From NCBI GenBank assembly GCA_025924495.1, contig JAICIG010000383.1:1-7779 (forward strand): DNA of 7,779 bases, given 5' to 3'. Made by a program: the position numbers and the translations under genes. This DNA is from Pirellulales bacterium (GTDB lineage Bacteria; Planctomycetota; Planctomycetia; Pirellulales; JAICIG01). The stretch's first letter is position 1. Each line of letters begins with the position of its first letter. Shown piece after piece: positions 1-5,560 of this stretch. Under the pieces are notes generated by a model. That model ran no database searches. It was not told where the DNA came from and saw nothing but the letters and a program-made list of their open reading frames with translations.

Positions 1-173
1 AGGGAGCCCGTCGCGAGCAAGATGAGCGCCCCACGCCGCCCATGACGCATCAGCTCGGCGGGCGGCCCCCTAAAGACTCGGAATAAACTAAACGCCAGCC
101 CTAAGGCGGTCATGCCATAAACCGCCAGCCAAATGCTAGAGCCGCACGCCTCCGAAAAAGATTCGGGCGACAT
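1..173 (-). CDS. Membrane protein, N-terminal part only (runs off left edge)
   Basis: An open reading frame on the minus strand begins with ATG at 173-171 and stays open for 57 codons to the window edge, so only the N-terminus is visible. A Shine-Dalgarno-like AGAGG (plus-strand 179-183) lies 5 nt upstream of the ATG, which supports this start. The protein opens with about 12 polar residues (MSPESFSEACGS), then a hydrophobic stretch at about 13-33 rich in Leu, Ala, Val and Phe. A basic segment follows (FRVFRGPPAELMRHGRRG, about 31-48), and a second hydrophobic stretch starts at about 49. This is the pattern of a multi-span inner-membrane protein with a positive cytoplasmic loop. I do not recognise the family. 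The R-x-x-RGP motif recalls MrpF antiporter subunits, but the Arg/Asp pattern expected after it is missing and MrpF genes normally sit inside an operon, whereas this gene appears to be first in its unit. The reading frame itself is fairly secure; function is unknown. Confidence 0.6.
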   Translation of the reverse strand, partial: MSPESFSEACGSSIWLAVYGMTALGLAFSLFRVFRGPPAELMRHGRRGALILLATGS

Positions 174-550
174 ACCAACCTCTGTTCCGCAAAAATCGGT
201 TCCGTTCCGCAGACTTAAACCCCGTCGACATTCAATAGTTCCGCCCGATTTAGCTCCCCGCCGAGTTTGTTGCGATAGCCAGAATCCTCTGCTGAAGCGC
301 GCGGAAGCACCGGCAAAGCCGAACAGCCTCGTTACGCCACGCCGCTTTCGACTTGAGAACTCGCCGGCGCCGTTTCAGCAAATTAGTCGATTACAATTGC
401 TGACAGATTGCAAAGCGGCCCCGCAGCTTGCCGGCAGCTATGTGCCGTCGCACAATGTGCTATGCCTCCAATTTGCGACCCCTGGCTTCCTTTGTCGACT
501 GCAATTAGTAGCCAACGGATAGTGCTCTAAGGACGCGCGGAGTTACAGCC
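174..550. other. Divergent intergenic region, no gene seen
   Basis: This 377-base stretch separates two divergent genes and must hold both promoters. It is visibly poorer in GC than the flanking genes. I see no pair of promoter hexamers good enough to call. Small repeated elements are present: GTTCCG(C) three times in 184-210 near the left gene; a 27-bp interrupted inverted repeat at 376-402 (CAGCAA ... TTGCTG); and a degenerate direct repeat of about 16 bp at 386-401 and 494-509 sharing GTCGA and CAATT. A 129-codon plus-strand reading frame at 133-522 crosses the region. It has no ribosome binding site, resembles no family I know, and overlaps the start of the left gene, so I do not call it a gene. 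Confidence 0.6.
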
Positions 551-1489
551 ATGAAATTGCATATTTTACGGACTTTTTCACTGTTTTTCCTGACAACGCC
601 AGCAGCGGTCTTCGCCCAGATTCCGCCAGTCGAACGTCGCGTCGGACCTCCGCCGTCCCCGTTAGTGCAGTCGCTCAAACTAACGCCGTTCTATCGCAAG
701 CATGTCGACGTCGATGGATTTCCCGTCTTGGCATCAGCAAACGCCTCGGATTTCGCGTTGCTCGAAGCAGCTTATTTGATTGAGCGCCTGCTGGCGCATC
801 GCCCCGAGATCAGGAAGGCGCTCATCGCCAGCAAGACGCGATTCGCCGTGATGGCAGCGGACGAACTGACGACCGACATCCCCGAACACAGCGATCTGCG
901 TCCGAAGCAGTATTGGGATCGCCGCGCTCGAGGGCTGGGCGCAACCGATGCTCGCCCCGCGGTGAGCTGTGGCGAGGAGAACTTACTGTGTCTGCCAGGC
1001 GATCCCTATGCTGCCGAGAATATTCTGATCCACGAGTTCGCGCATGCCATTCATCAGATGGGCCTCGATAAGCTCAGCGACGATTTTGATCGCCGCTTAA
1101 GCCGAGCTTACGATCTGGCGATGCAGGAGGGACTTTGGCAAGGCAAGTATGCCGCCAAAAACCATCACGAGTATTGGGCCGAAGGGGCCCAGTCGTGGTT
1201 CGATACGAATCGGCCGCCCGATCACGACCATAACCACGTCAACACGCGAGAAGAACTTAAACAATACGACCCGCGTTTGGCGGCTCTCTCGGCGGAAGTA
1301 TTCGGCGACACAGACTGGCGTTATGTGCGACCATCCGCCCGCCAGCCGGCGGAACGCATACATCTGATCGATTTCGATCCGGCGCGCTGCGGGCGCTTTT
1401 CCTGGCCCAAGGAATTGGAAAGTCTGGGCGAGAAAATTCGCAGCGAGGCCTTGCCGCCGCCAGGGAAGAAGCCGGCACAAAAAAATTAA
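551..1489 (+). CDS. Secreted zincin metallopeptidase, lethal-factor-like (HEFAH)
   Basis: Predicted 312-residue exported zinc metallopeptidase. Residues 1-22 form a Sec signal peptide: a basic start (K2, R7), a hydrophobic core LFFLTTPAAVF, and a likely cleavage site after AVFA, before Q23. The zinc-binding helix HEFAH gives H161 and H165 as ligands and E162 as the catalytic base. A downstream HEYWAEG segment (206-212) supplies the probable third ligand, E211 or E207. The 46-residue gap from H165 to E211 is close to that between H690 and E735 of anthrax lethal factor, and the motif style fits the ATLF-like/M34-type catalytic fold. C140 and C147, just before the helix, could form a disulfide. 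The C-terminus is Pro/Lys-rich. The ATG has GGAG (539-542) at 8-nt spacing. The gene stands alone and ends 18 bp before the convergent regulator gene. The substrate is unknown, and a role in processing cell-wall or extracellular proteins is only a guess. The fold call is fairly firm; the exact family is inferred. Confidence 0.82.
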   Translation: MKLHILRTFSLFFLTTPAAVFAQIPPVERRVGPPPSPLVQSLKLTPFYRKHVDVDGFPVLASANASDFALLEAAYLIERLLAHRPEIRKALIASKTRFAVMAADELTTDIPEHSDLRPKQYWDRRARGLGATDARPAVSCGEENLLCLPGDPYAAENILIHEFAHAIHQMGLDKLSDDFDRRLSRAYDLAMQEGLWQGKYAAKNHHEYWAEGAQSWFDTNRPPDHDHNHVNTREELKQYDPRLAALSAEVFGDTDWRYVRPSARQPAERIHLIDFDPARCGRFSWPKELESLGEKIRSEALPPPGKKPAQKN

Positions 1490-1500
1490 TCCGTCGCGGA
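1479..1500 (-). terminator. Possible weak terminator of the FadR-like gene
   Basis: Just past the stop codon of the minus-strand regulator, that strand reads a short hairpin (TCCG, 3-nt loop, CGGA; 1490-1500), then TTAA and a run of seven T (1479-1485). The order fits an intrinsic terminator, but the stem is only 4 bp and the T run is offset by 4 nt. It overlaps the last codons of the convergent peptidase gene. The run could equally be just the Lys-rich tail of that gene. Confidence 0.25.
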
Positions 1501-1508
1501 GATGCTTC

Positions 1509-2246
1509 TCAGGGCCCTTCCTCGCTTTCCGGCCCCTGCGATCCTTCGCCAAGCGGCGATTTCTTGACTGTCGAAGCAGCGGCGTGCAAATGTTGAAAAT
1601 TCGCTTCGATGTGTTCGCGCATCGACAGGCTGGCGCGCTCGGCATCTCCCGCTCGAACCGCGGCCAGAATCCTCGCATGATGCTCATGCGCCAGCGACGC
1701 GCCGTGCCGACCAAGGGTCTGCCGTCTGCTTTCGATCAGCAATTCTTGGATCGGCGAAAGGACCAGCTGAAAGATCGGGTTGCCCGTGGCTTCGGCCAGA
1801 ATGACGTGGAAATCGAGATCCGCCTTGACGTGCGCCTTCAACGTTCGCGAAGGATCGCCCAGGATCAGCTGCGTTTCTTCGAGCGACTCAAGATGCTCGT
1901 CGGCGCGATTCACGGCGGCCGAGGCCGCAATCGCCGTCTCCAGCGGCAACCTGACCGCGGCCAAATCCTCCAAACGACAATCGGACCAGCGCAATAGGCG
2001 CTCGTAACCGACGGAAATTTGCCGCCCGTTCGGCGCTTCCACGCGGGTCCCCGAACCGTGCACGCTGCGGACCAGCCCGAGGCTTGCCAATCGACCGATT
2101 GCCTCGCGGACTACAGTACGACTGACCCCCATCTGCGCGCTGATTTCCCGCTCCGAAGGCAACGGATCGCCCGGGGCCAGGCCGCCTCGAAAAATCCGTT
2201 CCTCAAGCGCCTGCACGACCTCAGAAACGCGATCCACGCGCGACAT
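1509..2246 (-). CDS. FadR-type GntR/FCD transcriptional regulator
   Basis: A 245-residue GntR-family regulator of the FadR/FCD subfamily, acting in the cytoplasm as a dimeric ligand-responsive DNA-binding protein. The winged helix-turn-helix covers about 7-71, with the classic L-P-S-E-R-E-I and G-V-S-R-T-V-V-R-E-A-I core and an HGSGT wing. R33, R43, R47, H63 and G64 align with E. coli FadR R35, R45, R49, H65 and G66, and S42 replaces T44. The helical FCD ligand domain covers about 90-220 and keeps the usual metal ligands D143, H147, H190 and H212, so binding of a metal plus a small carboxylate is likely. The last 20 residues are an acidic, Gly-rich tail. The ATG has GAGGG (plus-strand 2253-2257) at 6-nt spacing. 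It is divergent from the PSCyt1-DUF1501 operon, and a TGGT-N3-ACCA site sits at that operon's predicted start, which points to local control. The actual ligand, and whether it represses or activates, cannot be read from sequence. Confidence 0.92.
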   Translation of the reverse strand: MSRVDRVSEVVQALEERIFRGGLAPGDPLPSEREISAQMGVSRTVVREAIGRLASLGLVRSVHGSGTRVEAPNGRQISVGYERLLRWSDCRLEDLAAVRLPLETAIAASAAVNRADEHLESLEETQLILGDPSRTLKAHVKADLDFHVILAEATGNPIFQLVLSPIQELLIESRRQTLGRHGASLAHEHHARILAAVRAGDAERASLSMREHIEANFQHLHAAASTVKKSPLGEGSQGPESEEGP

Positions 2247-2290
2247 GGCAAGCCCTCATTCCTTCTGGAAAAACTCGGCATTCAAGCACC

Positions 2291-2308
2291 ATAGTAACCT
2301 ACAGGGTT
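2291..2308 (-). promoter_or_regulatory. Candidate -10 box and palindrome upstream of the regulator gene
   Basis: On the minus strand TACTAT (2296-2291) matches the sigma-70 -10 consensus at 4 of 6 positions and would place transcription start about 40 nt before the regulator ATG. No convincing -35 box lies 16-18 bp further up. Directly abutting it is an inverted repeat AACC-N5-GGTT (2296-2308), whose flanks extend it to 5 of 6 matching pairs. This could be an autoregulatory operator, although it is not the TGGT-N3-ACCA form expected for the encoded regulator. Confidence 0.3.
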
Positions 2309-2362
2309 GCGGCGGACAGAGGGGGCGGCACTGGCGCAACACTACAGCGCGAGGAGGGCCGA

Positions 2363-2419
2363 TCGCCGTCGAGATCAACCAGCGGCGTCGAGATCAACCA
2401 TCGCCGTGGAAATCAACAG
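2363..2419. repeat. Three tandem 19-bp repeats
   Basis: Three head-to-tail 19-bp units occupy 2363-2381, 2382-2400 and 2401-2419. Units 1 and 2 share CGTCGAGATCAACCA exactly and differ at two bases in the first four; unit 3 is more diverged (CGTGGAAATCAACAG). Since 19 is not a multiple of 3, the repeat is not a coding repeat. It lies in the regulator-operon intergenic region, ending 29 bp before the -35 box of the operon promoter. The minus strand of units 1 and 2 reads TGGTTGAT, so each contains a TGGT half-site like that of the FadR subfamily. Plausible roles are an array of activator or repressor sites, or simple slippage repeats with no function. Confidence 0.75.
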
Positions 2420-2447
2420 CGGCAGCCCCAGCGTTGACAGACAAATC

Positions 2448-2476
2448 TTGACAGGCTGGACATGCCAGCCTACCCT
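2448..2476 (+). promoter_or_regulatory. Predicted sigma-70-like promoter of the PSCyt1-DUF1501 operon
   Basis: A perfect -35 hexamer TTGACA (2448-2453) is followed after exactly 17 bp by TACCCT (2471-2476). The latter keeps T, A and the final T of the -10 consensus but is otherwise weak. Transcription would start near 2483, leaving a leader of about 52 nt. A second TTGACA at 2434-2439 forms a TTGACAG direct repeat with the first but has no good -10 at proper spacing. The weak -10 box and the palindromes inside and just after the promoter suggest that it is regulated. Promoter consensus in planctomycetes is poorly defined, which limits confidence. Confidence 0.45.
2453..2471. promoter_or_regulatory. 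19-bp palindrome in the operon promoter spacer
   Basis: AGGCTGG-ACATG-CCAGCCT is an inverted repeat with perfect 7-bp arms around a 5-bp centre. It fills the space between the predicted -35 and -10 boxes and touches both. In this position a bound protein would either block polymerase or, as MerR-type factors do, remodel the spacer. It differs in sequence from the nearby TGGT-N3-ACCA site, so it may serve a different regulator. Confidence 0.5.
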
Positions 2477-2482
2477 GGAAAC

Positions 2483-2493
2483 TGGTCAGACCA
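2483..2493. promoter_or_regulatory. FadR/PdhR-type operator TGGT-CAG-ACCA
   Basis: TGGTCAGACCA is a perfect match to the TGGT-N3-ACCA core bound by E. coli FadR and PdhR. It starts at the predicted transcription start of the operon and ends 41 nt before the PSCyt1 start codon. One such match by chance in a region of about 290 bp is expected well under 1% of the time (8 fixed bases). The divergently encoded regulator keeps the FadR residues that contact this core, making it the likely binder. The location over +1 to +11 favours repression by blocking polymerase. Confidence 0.6.
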
Positions 2494-2534
2494 CTTGCAT
2501 CAGCGGACCGCGGTCGTGATACGATGGACGTCGC

Positions 2535-5500
2535 ATGAATAAACGACAGATTGCAATCATCAGCTTCATGCTTGCGGCGTGTTTGCCGCACGCTTGGTGC
2601 GAAGCCAATGCGCAGGCGGAAGAGGATTTCTTTCGCCAAAGCGTGGCGCCGCTGCTGGCGGCCCGCTGCATTCGATGCCATGGCGAAAAGGCGGAAGGCG
2701 GCTTTTCCCTGGCCACAGCGGCGAAGCTCGCGAAAGGCGGCGACAGCGGCCCGGCGCTGGCGCCGGGCAAGCCCGACGAAAGCCTGCTGATCCAAATGAT
2801 CAGCGGCGAAAAACCCGAAATGCCCAAAGGCGGCAAATCGCTTTCGGCCGACGAAGTCGGCGTCTTGCGTCGCTGGATCGAACTGGGCGCACGCTGGCCT
2901 GCAGAATTCGAGTTCGCTTCGCCGCGTCCGTGGCGGGCCTTCCAGCCATTGAGCCCCGCACCAGTTCCTGTCGCCAAGCGTGCCGATTGGGTCCGAACGC
3001 CGATTGACGCCTTCATTCTGAAGGCGCTCGATGATCATCATCTGGCGCCCGCGCCCCAGGCCGAGCGTCGAACATTAATTCGCCGCCTGACGTTTGATTT
3101 GCATGGCCTGCCGCCAACGCCCGACGAGATCGACGCTTTCGAACAAGATGCGTCGCCCGACGCCCATGAAGCGCTCGTGGACCGGCTGTTGGCGTCGCCC
3201 CGTTATGGGGAACGTTGGGGCAGGCATTGGCTCGATGTGGTGCACTACGGCGAGTCGCACGGCTACGACAAGGACAAGCCGCGAGAGCACGCCTGGCCCT
3301 ATCGCGACTACGTCATCGATGCGCTGAATACCGACAAGCCGTATTCGCGTTTCATCATGGAGCAGCTTGCCGGCGACGTGCTTTTTCCAGAGGACCCGCG
3401 CACGACTGCGGCTACCGGTTTCATCGCGGCCGGGCCCTGGGATTTTGTCGGGCACGTCGAACTGCGGGAAGGAACCGTCGACAAAGACATCGCCCGCTCC
3501 AACGATCGAGACGATATGGTGGGGAACGCCGCCTCGACGTTCCTGAGCCTGACGGTGCACTGCGCGCGATGCCACGATCACAAGTTTGATCCGATCACTC
3601 AGAAAGATTATTACCGCCTGCAAGCGGTGTTTGCAGGCGTCGACCGAGCCGATCGGCCTTACGATCGCGATCCGCAGTTGGCCGCCCGGCGACGCGAGTT
3701 GATCAACGCAAAAATGCAGTGGGAGGCGCGACGCGACGAGCTCACTCGCGCCATTGCCAGCGCCGCCAGTCCCGAACTCGCCGCCATCGATCGCCAGGCA
3801 AGTGAATTGCAGCAACAACTGGCGACTTTAGCAGAGCCTCGCAAGCCGAGCAGCACGCTTGGCTATCACAGCCAGATCATGCCCGAGCCCGGCGCGACGA
3901 AATGGGTGCAGATCGATTTGGGCAAAACGATCGCGATCGATCAGGTCATTCTCGTACCAGCCCATGTCGTTTATGGCGGCCATCCGGGCCCTGGTTTTGG
4001 ATTCCCGCGGCGTTTCAAGGTCGCATTGTCGGATGATCCCTCGTTCACCGCGTCCACCTTGGTCGCCGATGAGACGCAGGCCGATTATCCGAACCCTGGC
4101 GATACGCCGTACCACATCGATAGCGCGGGCAAGTCGGGCCGCTACCTGCGCATTACCGCAACTCGGCTTTGGAAGCGGACCGAGGATTGGATCTTCGCCC
4201 TGTCGGAACTGATCGCGCTGGCGGAGAATCAAAATGTCGCGGCGGGAGCCGCCGTTTCTTCGCTCGATTCGATCGAAGCGCCGCCCGGATGGGCCATGAA
4301 AAACCTTGTCGATGGCGCGAACAGTCGGGAGCAACTGCACGATGCGCTAGGCAAACCGACGCGGCGGCAGTCGCTGCTCGTCGAAATCGGGCGCCTCTCG
4401 ACGGAGCGCCGCCGCTTGGCGCTGGCCGCAATCGATCCCGAGCTCAGCCGTCAATTGGCGGGCGCGACCGACAAGCTTGGGGAACTCGACCAGGCGCTGG
4501 CGAGATTGCCTCCGCAGCCCTTGGTCTATGCGGCCGCCAGCCAGTTTGTTCCGGCAGGCGCTTTTCAACCGGCGAAAAAGCCTCGCGCCATCCATCTGCT
4601 GGCGCGCGGCGACGTGCGCAGTCCGCAAGAACTAATGACCGCCGGCGGGGTCGCATGTGTCGCGGGCCCTCCGGCAGATTTCGCCCTGGACAATCCCGAC
4701 GACGAAGGCCAGCGCCGCGCCGCGCTGGCGCGGTGGCTCGCCGATCCGAGCAATGCTCTCGTCCGCCGCTCGATCGTCAACCGCGTCTGGCAATATCACT
4801 TCGGGCAAGGAATCGTCGATACGCCGAATGACTTTGGTCGCATGGGCTCGCTTCCCAGCCATCCCGAGTTGCTCGACTGGTTAGCAGTCTGGTTCCAGGA
4901 CCACGGCGAATCGCTCAAAGATCTGCACCGGCTCATCCTCAAGAGTGCGGTCTACCGACAGTCGTCGCAGGGACCGGAGGAATACGCCAAACTGGATTCC
5001 AGCAACCGCTTCCTATGGCGCATGAATCGCCAGCGGCTTGATGCGGAAGCGATTCACGACGCCCTGCTGATGGTCGCCGGCAATCTCGATACGACCATGG
5101 GCGGACCGTCTTCGAAACTCTTTTTCTTCAAGAACGATCACTCGCCCGTCTACGACTATGAACGGTTCGATCTCGAAGATCCCGCCGGTTTTCGCCGCAG
5201 CATTTACCGGTTTATCGTACGCAGCGTGCCCGATCCCTTCATGGAATGTCTTGATTGCGCCGACCCCTCGATCCTGACTCCCAAGCGCAACGTCACGTTA
5301 ACCTCGTTACAAGCCTTGGCTTTGCTGAACAACGCCTTTGCCGTGCGGCAAGCCGAACGGCTGGCGGCTCGCGCAGCGAAGGCTGAGGACGAACCGGCTA
5401 AACAGCTTGAGCTGGTCTATCGATTGGCCTTAGGACGCCCGCCAACCGCAAAAGAGAGCGAATCGCTGATCGCTTATGCGAACCGCTTTGGATTGGCGGG

Positions 5501-5549
5501 TGTTTGCCGGTTGATTCTCAATAGCAACGAATTCGTGTTCATCGACTGA
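2535..5549 (+). CDS. Secreted PSCyt1-DUF1549-discoidin-DUF1553 protein
   Basis: A 1004-residue exported cytochrome-like protein of the planctomycete type. An N-terminal Sec signal (about 1-28; K3 R4, then IAIISFMLAACL) precedes a PSCyt1 domain at about 32-115. Its haem-binding motif is C45-I-R-C48-H49, and M96 in PEMPKG is a possible second axial ligand. DUF1549 (PSCyt2) spans about 150-375 and carries a second CxxCH, C343-A-R-C346-H347, in its conserved CHDHKFDPI segment. Charged helical, coiled-coil-like stretches at about 385-430 and 605-660 flank an inserted F5/8 type C (discoidin-like) domain at about 438-562 (KWVQIDLGK, SGRYLRITATR). DUF1553 (PSD1) covers about 720-975, with VNRVWQYHFGQG, SHPELLDWLA and SLQALALLNN. 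ATG 2535 is chosen because it gives a complete signal peptide; its ribosome site is weak (GGA at 2526-2528). It is the first gene of an operon with DUF1501, whose partner role is inferred from co-occurrence. The reaction is unknown; electron transfer linked to extracellular substrate use is a common suggestion. Confidence 0.93.
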   Translation: MNKRQIAIISFMLAACLPHAWCEANAQAEEDFFRQSVAPLLAARCIRCHGEKAEGGFSLATAAKLAKGGDSGPALAPGKPDESLLIQMISGEKPEMPKGGKSLSADEVGVLRRWIELGARWPAEFEFASPRPWRAFQPLSPAPVPVAKRADWVRTPIDAFILKALDDHHLAPAPQAERRTLIRRLTFDLHGLPPTPDEIDAFEQDASPDAHEALVDRLLASPRYGERWGRHWLDVVHYGESHGYDKDKPREHAWPYRDYVIDALNTDKPYSRFIMEQLAGDVLFPEDPRTTAATGFIAAGPWDFVGHVELREGTVDKDIARSNDRDDMVGNAASTFLSLTVHCARCHDHKFDPITQKDYYRLQAVFAGVDRADRPYDRDPQLAARRRELINAKMQWEARRDELTRAIASAASPELAAIDRQASELQQQLATLAEPRKPSSTLGYHSQIMPEPGATKWVQIDLGKTIAIDQVILVPAHVVYGGHPGPGFGFPRRFKVALSDDPSFTASTLVADETQADYPNPGDTPYHIDSAGKSGRYLRITATRLWKRTEDWIFALSELIALAENQNVAAGAAVSSLDSIEAPPGWAMKNLVDGANSREQLHDALGKPTRRQSLLVEIGRLSTERRRLALAAIDPELSRQLAGATDKLGELDQALARLPPQPLVYAAASQFVPAGAFQPAKKPRAIHLLARGDVRSPQELMTAGGVACVAGPPADFALDNPDDEGQRRAALARWLADPSNALVRRSIVNRVWQYHFGQGIVDTPNDFGRMGSLPSHPELLDWLAVWFQDHGESLKDLHRLILKSAVYRQSSQGPEEYAKLDSSNRFLWRMNRQRLDAEAIHDALLMVAGNLDTTMGGPSSKLFFFKNDHSPVYDYERFDLEDPAGFRRSIYRFIVRSVPDPFMECLDCADPSILTPKRNVTLTSLQALALLNNAFAVRQAERLAARAAKAEDEPAKQLELVYRLALGRPPTAKESESLIAYANRFGLAGVCRLILNSNEFVFID

Positions 5550-5553
5550 AGGA
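5549..5553 (+). promoter_or_regulatory. Ribosome binding site fixing the DUF1501 start
   Basis: AAGGA lies 7 nt before ATG 5561 and overlaps the TGA stop of the upstream gene (TGAAGGA). It selects ATG 5561 over the TTG at 5555, which would be only 1 nt from this site. The overlap of stop codon and ribosome site suggests translational coupling between the two operon genes. Confidence 0.65.
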
Positions 5554-5560
5554 CTTGTTC

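Noticed and set aside
1..173. Calling the left-edge gene mrpF
   Set aside because: Only the R-x-x-RGP motif agrees; the conserved segment after it is different and no Mrp neighbours are visible.
133..522. A 129-codon plus-strand reading frame in the left intergenic region
   Set aside because: No ribosome binding site, no recognisable domain, irregular composition, and it overlaps the better-supported start of the minus-strand membrane protein gene.
1486..1520. AGGGCCCT palindrome and short gap between convergent genes as a bidirectional terminator
   Set aside because: The palindrome has no loop, lies inside the regulator coding sequence, and lacks a T tract on the plus strand.
1097..1714. 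Long minus-strand frame antisense to the peptidase gene and crossing into the regulator gene
   Set aside because: Arg-rich shadow translation of two well-supported genes in other frames; no ribosome site or family resemblance.
2363..2419. Tandem repeats as a CRISPR array
   Set aside because: The units are directly adjacent with no unique spacers, are only 19 bp, and no cas genes are nearby.
3075..3818. Minus-strand frame of about 247 codons inside the PSCyt1 gene
   Set aside because: GC-rich coding DNA often leaves long antisense frames; the sense frame carries continuous DUF1549 motifs here.
5555..5560. TTG at 5555 as start of the DUF1501 gene
   Set aside because: It would be almost on top of AAGGA; ATG 5561 has proper 7-nt spacing and adds no missing conserved residues.
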